Source: Thermoleophilaceae bacterium
Lineage (GTDB): Bacteria; Actinomycetota; Thermoleophilia; Solirubrobacterales; Thermoleophilaceae
Reading direction: 5' to 3'
Assembly (NCBI GenBank): GCA_036378175.1
Contig: DASUWY010000016.1
Span: forward strand, 1 to 64,000
Length of the DNA stretch: 64,000 bases
The notes under the pieces were generated by a model that saw only the letters and a program-made list of their open reading frames with translations, made no database searches and had not been told where the DNA came from. A program made the position numbers and the translations under genes. Below are positions 41,750 through 50,478 of this stretch, piece by piece. The first letter of the stretch is position 1, and each line of letters begins with the position of its first letter.

Positions 41750-42927
41750 CCAGCGGCCTCGAGCCGCCGCGCCAGCTCGCCATCTAGCGGCTGCCGCAAC
41801 CCGGCACCGAGCGTGTAGAGCTCGCGCGTGCCCGCGGCGTCGCCGAGCCGCACCACCTCCGCCACCGACTCCACGCGCCGCCGCCCGTCCGCCCCGCGCG
41901 CCTGGTGCACCACCAGCTGAAGCGCGCTGGCCAGCTGCTCGCGCACCGCGGCGTGCGGCAATCCGACGCCCGCCATGAGCGCGAGCGTCTCCACCCTGCG
42001 CAGCGCGTCCGGCGGCGAGTTGGCGTGCACGGTAGTGAGCGAGCCCTCGTGGCCGGTGTTGAGCGCCATCAGCATGTCGAGCGCCTCTCCCCCGCGCACC
42101 TCGCCCACCACGATCCGGTCGGGCCGCATCCGCAGCGCATTGCGGACGAGCTGGCGGATCGTCACCTCACCGCGGCCCTCGAGGTTGGCCGGCCGCGCCT
42201 CGAGTCGCACCACGTGCGGCTGCCGTAACCGTAGCTCTGCGGCATCCTCGATCGTCACGATGCGCTCGCCCTCCGGCAGCGCGCCCGAGAGCGCGCCGAG
42301 CGTGGTGGTCTTGCCCGAGCCAGTGCCGCCGGACACGAGGATCGACGCGCGCGCCCGCACGCAGCGCGCGAGGAAGTCCGACAGCTCGCCCGGCAACGTG
42401 CCGTTCTCAACCAGGTCGGCGAGCGAGAAGCCGTGCCGGCGGAAGCGCCGGATCGTGAGGCAGGGACCGCAGAGGGCGAGCGGAGCGATCACGACGTTCA
42501 CACGGGAGCCGTCCGCCAGGCGCGCGTCGCACAGCGGCGAGGCCTCGTCCACCCGGCGGCCGAGCGGCGCGAGGATGCGCTCGATCGCGTGGAGGAGCTC
42601 CGCCTCGCCGGCGAACTGGACGCCCGCCGGCTCGAGCCTTCCATGCCGCTCCACCCACACGGATCCCGGCCCGTTCACCATCACCTCGTCCACCGCCGGA
42701 TCGGCGAGCAGCGGCTCGAGTGGCCCAAGGCCTGTGGCCAGCCGCAGCACGCGTTCGCAGAGCTCGCGCCGGTCGCGCTCGTCGAGCACCGCGGCTTCCG
42801 CCTCCACGAGCGAGCGCACCTCCGCCTCGAGCCCGGCGGCCAGCGCGGCGCCGCGGGCCGAGTCCGTCCGCGCGGACTCGATCAGGCGTGCGCGCAGCGA
42901 TTCCGCCAGCTCGTCAAGGGGATGCAC
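41746..42927 (-). CDS. cpaF: Tad/Flp pilus assembly ATPase CpaF (TadA)
   Basis: A 393-residue secretion ATPase of the VirB11/CpaF type. VNGPGSVWVERHGRLEPAGV, Walker A VSGGTGSGKTTTLGAL, Asp box IEDAAELRL, Walker B RIVVGEVRGGEALDMLMALN and the His-box GHEGSLTTVHANSP are all present. It powers pilin extrusion. The GTG start has no Shine-Dalgarno; CCTTAA lies exactly six nt upstream within an element also found before the cpaB two-component operon. Confidence 0.95.
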   Translation of the reverse strand: MHPLDELAESLRARLIESARTDSARGAALAAGLEAEVRSLVEAEAAVLDERDRRELCERVLRLATGLGPLEPLLADPAVDEVMVNGPGSVWVERHGRLEPAGVQFAGEAELLHAIERILAPLGRRVDEASPLCDARLADGSRVNVVIAPLALCGPCLTIRRFRRHGFSLADLVENGTLPGELSDFLARCVRARASILVSGGTGSGKTTTLGALSGALPEGERIVTIEDAAELRLRQPHVVRLEARPANLEGRGEVTIRQLVRNALRMRPDRIVVGEVRGGEALDMLMALNTGHEGSLTTVHANSPPDALRRVETLALMAGVGLPHAAVREQLASALQLVVHQARGADGRRRVESVAEVVRLGDAAGTRELYTLGAGLRQPLDGELARRLEAAG

Positions 42928-42933
42928 ATCCGA

Positions 42934-42964
42934 TTAAGGCCCGAACGCTCGAAATTTCGCCCCC
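42934..42964 (-). promoter_or_regulatory. Tad-operon promoter-like element, copy at cpaF
   Basis: On the minus strand GGGGGCGAAATT (42964..42953), 13 nt, CCTTAA (42939..42934), six nt, GTG of cpaF. The same words with a 12-nt gap and the same six-nt distance occur at 55484-55513. It does not match the TANNNT elements elsewhere, so another sigma factor or an activator may be involved. Confidence 0.6.
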
Positions 42965-43023
42965 TAGGAAGACCCGCAGCAACCGTGCGGCTCTACCCGG
43001 ATGGAAGCGGCGCGACGCGGGCG

Positions 43024-43029
43024 TAGCGT
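43024..43029 (+). promoter_or_regulatory. -10 element of the WS/DGAT gene (leaderless type)
   Basis: TAGCGT, six nt before ATG 43036. No Shine-Dalgarno is present. Confidence 0.45.
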
Positions 43030-43035
43030 CGAAGC

Positions 43036-44454
43036 ATGAGCACGCATCCGATGACCGCTGCGGACGCGGCGTGGCTCCACATGGACCGCCCGACCAACCT
43101 CATGGTCATCAACAGCGTGCTGTGGTTCGACGAGCCGCTCGATTGGGAGCGCGTGAAGCTCACCTTCAAGCACCGCATCGTCGACCAGTTCCCGCGCTAC
43201 AGCCAGCGCGTGGTCGAGGGCGGGCCGCTCCAGGGACCGCACTGGGAGGACGTCGCGGACTTCGATCCGGACCTCCACATGCACAGGCTCGCCCTCCCGG
43301 CGCCGCACGACCGCGATGCGCTGCAGGAGCTCGTGGGCGACCTCATGACCACACCGCTCGATCGCTCGAAGCCGCTCTGGGACATCTATCTCGTGGAGGA
43401 CTACGGCGAGGGTTGCGCCCTGGTCGTGCGGATGCACCACTGCATCGCAGACGGCATAGCGCTCGCGCGGGTGATGCTCCTGCTCACGGACGAGGCCGCC
43501 GACGCGGGCATCGAGCCCGGGCACGCAGAAGACGGCGCGAGGCGCAGCCGGCTCCCATTCGCCGACGGACTCGCCCCGGCCCGCTCGGCCATCTCCGCCG
43601 CTCGCTTCGTCACCGGCACAGCGGTCCACGAGGGCATGGAGTCGCTCGCACACCCGCACCACCTGGTGGATCTCGCACATCGCATGAGCGCCGACACCGT
43701 CACGCTCGCCAAGCTGCTCGCCCCGGGCCGCGAGTCGCGAAGCCCGTTCAAGGGCAAGCTCGGGGTGGCGAACCACGTGGCCTGGTCCGAGCCGGTGCCG
43801 CTCTCACGCATCAAGGCGATCGGCAAGCCCGTGGGTGCGACGGTGAACGACGTGCTGGTCACGGCCGTGTCGGGCGCGCTCGGCCGCTACATGCGCGCCC
43901 ACGGCAGCGACAGCGACGAGATCCACGCGCTCGTGCCGTTCAACCTCCGTCCGCTCGACGTGCCGCTGCCGCGCGACCTCGGCAACCGCTTCGGCCTGAT
44001 CCTGCTCACGCTCCCGGTGGGCATCCGCGATGCGCACGAGCGCCGCCTCGAGGTGAAGCGCCGCATGGACGACATCAAGAACTCGCACGAGGGCCCGCTC
44101 TCATACGGCATCCTCGGCGCGATCGGACGCACGCCGGCGCGCGTGGAGGAGCTCCTGATCGACTTCTTCACCGCGAAGGGCACGCTCGTGCTCACCAACG
44201 TTCCCGGGCCGCGCAAGCCCGTCTACCTCGCCGGCTCAGCCGTCCGCGGCGTTCTCGTCTGGGCGCCCTGCTCAGGCAGCGTGGGCATGAGCGTGAGCGT
44301 GTTCAGCTACGACCGCAAGGTGGCCGTGGGCTTCCTCACCGACGCGCACCTCGTGCCCGATCCGAGTGAGCTGGTGAGCGCGTTCGAGCGTGAGCTCGCC
44401 GATCTGTACAGGCATCGCCGCTCCCGAGCGCCGGCGGCGGCGGTCACGACCTAG
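43036..44454 (+). CDS. Wax ester synthase / diacylglycerol acyltransferase
   Basis: A 472-residue WS/DGAT protein. The catalytic HHxxxDG motif is H134-H135-C-I-A-D139-G140 (VRMHHCIADG). SKPLWDIYLVE, NDVLVTAVSGALGRY and ALVPFNLRP are further family blocks. It acylates diacylglycerol or fatty alcohols with acyl-CoA for storage lipid, at the inner face of the membrane. It is divergent from cpaF and convergent with adhE, sharing the stop-codon palindrome CTAG. AdhE could supply alcohols, but a joint pathway is only a guess. Confidence 0.93.
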   Translation: MSTHPMTAADAAWLHMDRPTNLMVINSVLWFDEPLDWERVKLTFKHRIVDQFPRYSQRVVEGGPLQGPHWEDVADFDPDLHMHRLALPAPHDRDALQELVGDLMTTPLDRSKPLWDIYLVEDYGEGCALVVRMHHCIADGIALARVMLLLTDEAADAGIEPGHAEDGARRSRLPFADGLAPARSAISAARFVTGTAVHEGMESLAHPHHLVDLAHRMSADTVTLAKLLAPGRESRSPFKGKLGVANHVAWSEPVPLSRIKAIGKPVGATVNDVLVTAVSGALGRYMRAHGSDSDEIHALVPFNLRPLDVPLPRDLGNRFGLILLTLPVGIRDAHERRLEVKRRMDDIKNSHEGPLSYGILGAIGRTPARVEELLIDFFTAKGTLVLTNVPGPRKPVYLAGSAVRGVLVWAPCSGSVGMSVSVFSYDRKVAVGFLTDAHLVPDPSELVSAFERELADLYRHRRSRAPAAAVTT

Positions 44455-47045
44455 GCGCCGTCGTAACCGGCGCGCAGCAGGCCGGCCAGCTCCCCGATCA
44501 GGGGCATGCGCGGGTTGGTGCGCAGGCTCGGGTCCTCGAAGGCCGCGCGCGTGAGATCCGGCAGCGCCGCGTCGAACTCCTCCCGCGAGATCCCGAGCTC
44601 GCCCAGCGAGTGCGGCATCTCCACCGCCTCGAGCAGTTCGTCCACGCGCTTGAACAGGCGCTCGCGCCGCTCCTCCTCCCCATGCCCGCCCAGGCCGAGC
44701 ACCCAGCCGATCTGCGCGTACTTCTGCGGCGCCACGTACGCGGAGTAGCCGGGCGCCGGCATGAACTTGGTCGGAAGCGAGGCGTTGTAGCGCAGCACGT
44801 GCGGCAGGAAGATCCCGTTGGCGCGCCCGTGGGCGACGCCGAAGCGCGCGCCCACCGCGTGCGCGAGTGCGTGGTTCACGCCCACGAAGGCGTTCGAGAA
44901 GGCGAGCCCCGCGATCGTCGCGGCGTTGGCCATCGCGGTGCGCGCCTCGAGGTCCGAGCCGTCCCTGAACGCGCGCGGCAGCGCCTCGATGATCAGGTTG
45001 ATCGCCTGCATGCAGAACGCGTCCGTATACGGAGAGGCGAAGATCGACACGCCGGCCTCGAGCGCGTGCGTGAGCGCGTCCACACCCGTGTCGGCGGTCA
45101 TCGCGGGCGGCATCGTGAGCGTGAGCGCCGGGTCCACCACCGCCATGTCGGGCACCAGCGAGTAATCCACGAGCGTGACCTTGCGATCGCCCACCGTCAC
45201 CACCGCCGCGGGTGAAACCTCGCTGCCCGTGCCCGCGGTGGTGGGCACCGCCACCAGCCTCACGCGGTGCTCGATCTGCGGGTATTGCGCCACGCGCTTG
45301 CGAGCGTCGAGGAACGGCAGCGCCAGCTCCTTCATCGTGAGCTGCGGGCTCTCCCAGAAGAGGCGCATCGCCTTCGCGGCGTCGATCACCGAGCCGCCGC
45401 CGAGCGCCACGATGAGATCGGGCTCGTTGGCCTCGAGCGCCCTGATGCCGGCGCGCACCTGCGCCTCGTCCGGCTCCGGGCGCACCTCGCTGAACACGTG
45501 CACGCCCGCGCTGTCGAGATAGCGCCGCACGTCGTCCGCCACGCCTCGCGCCTCGGTCCAGCGGTCGGTGACGATCACCACCTGCCGGGCTTCGAGCGGG
45601 CGCAGGTTCTCGAGCGCGCCCGTGTTGAAGTAGGTGTCCGAGGGGACGCGGAACCACTGCGGCGGCGCGTGCCGGCGCGAAACCGTCTTGATGTTGAGGA
45701 GGTTGCGGTAGTTGACGTTGTCGGTGGTCATCGACCCTCCCCACGTGCCGCAGCCGAGCGAGAAGGTCGGCGTCATCGAGTTGTAGACCCCGCCGAGCGC
45801 GCCCACCGCTGTCGGCGCGTTCACCAGGATGCGGCCGGTGCGCACCTCGCGCGCGAAGGCGCGGATCACGTCCTCGTCGCGCGCATACACGGCGGAGGTG
45901 TGGCCGAGCCCGCCCAGCTCGGTGACGAGCACGCACGCGTCTATCCCGTGCTCCACCGACGGCGAGCGCACGAGCCCCAGCACCGGCATCAGCTTCTCGT
46001 GCACCAGCGGGTGCGCGGCAAGCTCGTCGAGATCGGATGGGAGCGGCGCGAGGATCACCTTCGCGTCATCGCGGATCTCGATACCCGCAAGCCCGCCCAG
46101 ATTGAGGCATGACTGGCCGAGCGCCGCCATGTTCACGCTGCCGTCCTCGCGGAAGGTGGCATCGGCGAGATGTCTCACCTCGTCGTCGCTCAGCACCTGC
46201 GCGCCCATGCGCTCGAACTCCGCCACCACCTCGTCGTAGATGGGGTCGTCCACAACGCAGGTCTGCTCCGCCGGGCAGATCACCGAGGAGTCGAACGTCT
46301 TGGAGATCAGCACGTCCACCACCGCCATCGACACGTCGGCCGAGCGGTGCAGATACACCGGCGCGTTGCCGGGGCCGACGCTGATGCACGGCTTGCCGGC
46401 CTCGTTCGCCGCGGCCACCGCCTTCGGCCCGCCCGTGGTCCAGATGAAGTCCACGTCCGGGTGGTGGAAGAGGTACTGCGAGATGTCGAGCGTCGGGTCG
46501 GGGATCACCTGCAGCGCGTCCCGCGGCAGTCCGGCTCTCTCCCCCGCCTCCTGCAGGATCTCCACGGCGCGCACCGCGCAGCCGGCCGCGCGGGCGGAAG
46601 GCCTGAAGAGCATCGCGTTGCGCGTCTTCGCGCCCACGATCGACTTGAACAGCACCGTGGACGTGGGGTTCGTGATCGGCAGGAGCGCGAGCACCACGCC
46701 GATCGGCTCGGCGATGTACTCGATGCCGCGCTCGGGATCCTCGTCGATCACCCCCACGGTCTTCTTGTCCTTCAGGTAGTCGTAGAGGAACTCGGTGGCG
46801 ATGTAGTTCTTCACCACCTTGTCCTCGAACACCCCGAAGCCGGTCTCCTCGATGGCGAGCTGCGCCAGATCCACCGCGCTCTCGAGCCCCGCCACCACCA
46901 TCGCCCACACGATCTTGTCGACCGCTTCCTGGTCGAGCCGGCGGAGCGCTTCCGAGGCCGCCCGGGCGCGCGCCACGTACTCGTCCATGCGCGCGGCCTG
47001 TTTCGGGGCGAGCCCCGCCTCCGGCGCTGCTGAGGTGACCGCCAT
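44451..47045 (-). CDS. adhE: Bifunctional acetaldehyde-CoA / alcohol dehydrogenase
   Basis: An 864-residue AdhE. The N-terminal aldehyde dehydrogenase domain has catalytic Cys257 (SSVICPAEQTC) and NPTSTVLFKS; the C-terminal iron-dependent alcohol dehydrogenase domain has GGGSVIDAAKAMRL, PTTAGTGSEVSPAAVV, and Fe-ligand His residues around DALTHALEAG and NHALAHAVGARFGVAHG. It converts acyl-CoA to alcohol with two NADH, or the reverse. In a presumed aerobe it suggests a fermentative or micro-oxic mode. TAGCTT lies six nt before the ATG (leaderless type). The length is normal for AdhE. Confidence 0.96.
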   Translation of the reverse strand: MAVTSAAPEAGLAPKQAARMDEYVARARAASEALRRLDQEAVDKIVWAMVVAGLESAVDLAQLAIEETGFGVFEDKVVKNYIATEFLYDYLKDKKTVGVIDEDPERGIEYIAEPIGVVLALLPITNPTSTVLFKSIVGAKTRNAMLFRPSARAAGCAVRAVEILQEAGERAGLPRDALQVIPDPTLDISQYLFHHPDVDFIWTTGGPKAVAAANEAGKPCISVGPGNAPVYLHRSADVSMAVVDVLISKTFDSSVICPAEQTCVVDDPIYDEVVAEFERMGAQVLSDDEVRHLADATFREDGSVNMAALGQSCLNLGGLAGIEIRDDAKVILAPLPSDLDELAAHPLVHEKLMPVLGLVRSPSVEHGIDACVLVTELGGLGHTSAVYARDEDVIRAFAREVRTGRILVNAPTAVGALGGVYNSMTPTFSLGCGTWGGSMTTDNVNYRNLLNIKTVSRRHAPPQWFRVPSDTYFNTGALENLRPLEARQVVIVTDRWTEARGVADDVRRYLDSAGVHVFSEVRPEPDEAQVRAGIRALEANEPDLIVALGGGSVIDAAKAMRLFWESPQLTMKELALPFLDARKRVAQYPQIEHRVRLVAVPTTAGTGSEVSPAAVVTVGDRKVTLVDYSLVPDMAVVDPALTLTMPPAMTADTGVDALTHALEAGVSIFASPYTDAFCMQAINLIIEALPRAFRDGSDLEARTAMANAATIAGLAFSNAFVGVNHALAHAVGARFGVAHGRANGIFLPHVLRYNASLPTKFMPAPGYSAYVAPQKYAQIGWVLGLGGHGEEERRERLFKRVDELLEAVEMPHSLGELGISREEFDAALPDLTRAAFEDPSLRTNPRMPLIGELAGLLRAGYDGA

Positions 47046-47051
47046 AGCCGC

Positions 47052-47057
47052 AAGCTA
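47052..47057 (-). promoter_or_regulatory. adhE: -10 element of adhE (leaderless type)
   Basis: TAGCTT on the minus strand, six nt before ATG 47045, inside the 73-bp gap after the permease gene. Confidence 0.45.
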
Positions 47058-47118
47058 GGCCCCTCGCCGCAGGCGAACATCGGGGTCTACCCGCGATGTG
47101 CTGCGGTCTTTCCCCGAT

Positions 47119-49542
47119 CTACTCGACCACTCGCAGCGTGGACGGCACGCTCATCCGGCGCAGGCGGCGCACCGTGAGGAGTGGCGCGAGCCCAACTGCC
47201 ACCACGCCGGCGAGCACGACCATGAGCAGCGTGCCCACCGACAGCGCCATCTGGGCGCCCAGCTCCGGGAATGTCTGCGGCATCAGGCTGCTCACCACCC
47301 AACGAGTGACGAGGTAGCCAAGCGCCAGCCCGAGCCCCGTGGCGAGCAGCCCGATCACGAGGTTCTCCAGCACGGCCAGGAGGGCAGCGGAGCGGACCGG
47401 GACCCCGAACGCAAACATCGTGGCGCTCTCCCGCCTGCGCTCGTCGGCGCTGATGCTGCTCGAGTTGAACGCCACCAGCAGCGCCAGGAGGAGCACTATC
47501 CCCTCGGTGAGGATGATCGCCGAGAGGAACTCGTCGATCGCCTTCTGGGCGGCGTCCGTGAGCGACGACGCCGGCTGGACGGCGGCCACTCCAGGGCGGC
47601 CGAACAGCGCGCGCTCCACCGCCGCCTGCGTCTTCCCGGGAGCGGGCACGACGGTCATTGCATTCGCCAGGCCGGTCATGTTCATCAGCCCAGCCTGGCT
47701 TTCGTCCATGTAGGCGAGGAAGCGGAAGGGATTCGAGTGGAGCGCGGCCACCCGAACGCGCGAATCCACCACGTCCACGCGGCCGGCGGCGCTCACGCGC
47801 GGGTGGCGGAGCACCACCGTGTCCCCAACGTGCACACGGAGCTGGCGTGCCGCCCGCGACGAGATCACGATCCCCGGCTGCCCTGGCCGGAAGCTCCCAT
47901 GGCTCACGGCCGGATGCCAGACCGGGCTCCCCGCGTCCAGCACCTCGAGCGACAGCTCAATTCGCTTGCGGCCCGCCAGCTCCGCCGGCACCGCGATCTC
48001 CGGCGCCGCCGCGCCTACCGCCGGGTTGGCCGCCACCTGCTTGATGGCGGCAGAGTCCCGCGGCACGAGACCGGTCAGCGTCACCGACAGCCGCTCCGGG
48101 CTGGTCGACCGGGTCTGCTGCTCGCTCTCGTTCACCGTCGCGCGCATCGAATCGATCATCCCGCCGAGCGACACGAGCGCCGTGAGCACGGCGCCGATGC
48201 CGAGCACGGTGAGCAGGGTGCGGCGCGGTGTGCGAAGCACATTCCGCAGCGGCATCTGCGCGAGCGTCCGCCCCGGGAGCGGCACACGCCTCAGCAGAGG
48301 TGCCAGTCCACCGGCTTCGGTCCGCGCGCCGCGGATCGCCTCCACCGGGGTGAGCGCCACCCCGCGCCGCACGGCCACCGCCGTGGCCACGAGCGGCAGC
48401 ACGAAGCCCAACGCGGCCGCCACAGCGAACATCTGCAGGGAGAAGGGGCTCGTGTAGCGCGGAAGCGGCAGCTGATCGGCCATCAGCATCTTCAACAGCT
48501 CGCCGAAGCCGATCCCCACGCCCACTCCGAACACCACGCCGAGCAGCGCCACCTCCGCGCCCAACAGGAACGGGCGGAGAGCCAGCGCGCGCGGCGGCAC
48601 TCCCAGCGCCATGCCGATCCCGATCTCGCGCCGCTGCGCCTCCACCACGCGGCTCACCAGGTTGAACGCCACGAACGCGGCGCCGGCCAGCAGCAGGTAC
48701 GCGTACACGTCGAAGATCTTCTGGTCGTTGCGCGCGTCCCGGTAGAGCGTGCGGTGCGCGTCCTCGTCCGCAAGCAACGTCACGGTCACGCCCGTGCCCG
48801 GCAGCGCGCGGCGGATGGCCGCGGACGCCTGCTGCCCAAACGCGCGCGCATTCGCGCCGGGCGCGAGGCGTGCCACCAGCTCGTTCACGCCGGCATGGCC
48901 GCTGAGCCGCTGCGCGGTGGCAAGCGGCAGGAACACGACGGCAAGGCTGGATTCGGCGCCCCAGCCCGCGGCGGACGTGACGATGAAGTAGTCCGGCGTC
49001 ATGCCGCGTCCCACGTAGTGGAGGCGCGTGCCGCCGATCGACACGGAACCGGTGGCGGGCAGGCCATACACCTTCGCGAAGTGCTGCTCGAGAACCGCAA
49101 CTGGGGAACCGGCGTCCGCGGCGCTGAGGGCTCGACCGCCGTTCACCGAGATCAGGTCGATCCGCGAGTCCGGCGGGATGCCGACGATCCGCCCCGGCAC
49201 GAGCACGGTCCGCCCGCCGCTCGAGGCGTCCACCTGCGTCGGTGCCACGAGCCGTTCCTCCACGCGCTGGGCGCCGGCGTGGCGACGCAGGGCGCGCACC
49301 GCCGCCGCGAGGCTTCCCGCCGGCGCGTAGTCGCCCTCGCCGAGCGTGAGCCTCACGTCGTGGGCGTTCGCCTTTGCGTAGCTCGCATTGAGCGAGGATC
49401 GCCGCCACCCTCGCTGGTTGCCGAGACTCGCGTAGACGCCGGTGCCCATCGCGATCACGAGCCCGGTGGCGGCCACGACCATCCAGCGCGCGCGAAGGTC
49501 TCGCCAGGACCAGATGAGCCAGCGTCTCAGGCCGCCGGGCAT
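47119..49542 (-). CDS. ABC transporter permease, two FtsX/MacB-type modules
   Basis: An 807-residue membrane protein. An N-terminal helix (MVVAATGLVIAMGTGVYASL) is followed by a MacB-like extracytoplasmic domain and FtsX-type helices (LAGAAFVAFNLVSRVVEAQRREIGIGMALG), then a second such module ending with LLMVVLAGVVAVGLAPLLTVRRLRRM. It is the membrane part of an exporter or mechanotransmission system for lipids, peptides or envelope substrates. It is directly downstream of the ABC ATPase gene (4-nt gap), so they form one complex. Confidence 0.9.
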   Translation of the reverse strand: MPGGLRRWLIWSWRDLRARWMVVAATGLVIAMGTGVYASLGNQRGWRRSSLNASYAKANAHDVRLTLGEGDYAPAGSLAAAVRALRRHAGAQRVEERLVAPTQVDASSGGRTVLVPGRIVGIPPDSRIDLISVNGGRALSAADAGSPVAVLEQHFAKVYGLPATGSVSIGGTRLHYVGRGMTPDYFIVTSAAGWGAESSLAVVFLPLATAQRLSGHAGVNELVARLAPGANARAFGQQASAAIRRALPGTGVTVTLLADEDAHRTLYRDARNDQKIFDVYAYLLLAGAAFVAFNLVSRVVEAQRREIGIGMALGVPPRALALRPFLLGAEVALLGVVFGVGVGIGFGELLKMLMADQLPLPRYTSPFSLQMFAVAAALGFVLPLVATAVAVRRGVALTPVEAIRGARTEAGGLAPLLRRVPLPGRTLAQMPLRNVLRTPRRTLLTVLGIGAVLTALVSLGGMIDSMRATVNESEQQTRSTSPERLSVTLTGLVPRDSAAIKQVAANPAVGAAAPEIAVPAELAGRKRIELSLEVLDAGSPVWHPAVSHGSFRPGQPGIVISSRAARQLRVHVGDTVVLRHPRVSAAGRVDVVDSRVRVAALHSNPFRFLAYMDESQAGLMNMTGLANAMTVVPAPGKTQAAVERALFGRPGVAAVQPASSLTDAAQKAIDEFLSAIILTEGIVLLLALLVAFNSSSISADERRRESATMFAFGVPVRSAALLAVLENLVIGLLATGLGLALGYLVTRWVVSSLMPQTFPELGAQMALSVGTLLMVVLAGVVAVGLAPLLTVRRLRRMSVPSTLRVVE

Positions 49543-49546
49543 GGCG

Positions 49547-50308
49547 CTACCACTGGAGGGTCGACACGTCCGCCGGACCGCCGGCCGGCGGCGCGTCGGA
49601 CACGATCCGCCCGCTGCTCAGCTCCACCACGCGGTGTGCCACGCGGGCGATCTCACGGTTGTGCGTGACCACCACCACCGCCGTGCCGAGCTCGTGGGTC
49701 TGCTCGTGCAGCAGGTCGAGTATCTGCACGCCTGTCTGGAAGTCGAGCTCGCCCGTTGGCTCGTCGGCAAGCAGCAGCGGATTGCCGGCCGCGAGCGCAC
49801 GTGCGATTGCCACGCGCTGCTGCTCGCCACCAGACAGCTCATGCGGGAAGTGCGCCTCGCGCCCGCCGAGGCCGACGCGACTGAGAATTTCGCGCGCTGT
49901 CTCACGGGCATCCGGCCGGCCGGCCACGTCCGCCCCGAATTCCGTGTTCTCGAGGGCGGTGAGTGTCGGGAACAGGTTGAAGGTCTGGAACACGAACGAC
50001 ACGGTGTTGCGGCGGAAGCGGAACAGCTCCTTGCGCGACGCGTGGCTGATGTCACGGCCGCCGATGACCACCCGTCCATCGCTGGGAGAATCGAGGGCCC
50101 CGATCATGTTGAGCAGCGTGGTCTTGCCGCTGCCCGACGGGCCGAGCACCACGATGAACTCGCCGGCCTCCACGCTCAGGCTCACCCTGTCGAGCGCGAC
50201 CACCACGTTCTCGCCCACCTCGTAACGGCGGGAGACCTCGCGCAGCTCGATCAGGGCCCCGGCGTCGGCAGGACCCCTCCTCGTGGGGGCTGCCAGCGTC
50301 TCGGTCAT
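49547..50308 (-). CDS. ABC transporter ATP-binding protein (MacB/LolD type)
   Basis: A 253-residue ATPase: Walker A GPSGSGKTTLLNMIGAL, Q-loop VFQTFNLFPTLTALEN, signature LSGGEQQRVAIARAL, Walker B PLLLADEPTGELD, and switch His in VVVTHNREIA. The DEPTGELD and NLFPTLT features match the LolD/MacB subfamily, which fits the neighbouring permease. Its ATG overlaps the stop of a 30-codon frame by 4 nt. Confidence 0.94.
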   Translation of the reverse strand: MTETLAAPTRRGPADAGALIELREVSRRYEVGENVVVALDRVSLSVEAGEFIVVLGPSGSGKTTLLNMIGALDSPSDGRVVIGGRDISHASRKELFRFRRNTVSFVFQTFNLFPTLTALENTEFGADVAGRPDARETAREILSRVGLGGREAHFPHELSGGEQQRVAIARALAAGNPLLLADEPTGELDFQTGVQILDLLHEQTHELGTAVVVVTHNREIARVAHRVVELSSGRIVSDAPPAGGPADVSTLQW

Positions 50309-50397
50309 CTACTCCACCGCTGCCGGACCAGCTCCGGGCTCCGCTTGGCCCGGTAGAGGGCGCCGAGACCGCGCTTCAGGTCGACCTTCGTAGGCAC
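50305..50397 (-). pseudogene. 30-codon frame resembling the N-terminus of a GyrI-like protein
   Basis: A GTG with GGGAGG eight nt upstream begins MPTKVDLKRGLGALYRAKRS and ends PELVRQRWSR. From general knowledge, GyrI-like small-molecule-binding proteins often begin with KVDLK.EL..LY.....PELV, so this looks like the first 25 residues of one. The frame then stops, overlapping the ABC ATPase start (ATGA). It could be a decayed gene whose start still drives coupled translation of the transporter, or a leader peptide. Identity is inferred from a very short match. Confidence 0.4.
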
Positions 50398-50478
50398 GCC
50401 TCGATCCTCCCGCCCGGCCCAGCGCCCGGCATCCCGGCAAACTACGCGAGGTTCCACGTACCAGACCGAAGGGGTGAG

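Noticed and set aside
42928-43035. Possible sigma-54 promoter before cpaF
   Set aside because: No TGGCAC-N5-TTGC pattern; the shared element with CCTTAA fits a different promoter type.
47098-49668. 856-codon plus-strand open frame opposite the ABC permease
   Set aside because: Shadow of a gene with clear membrane segments and family features; no ribosome-binding site and composition rich in His, Arg and Glu.
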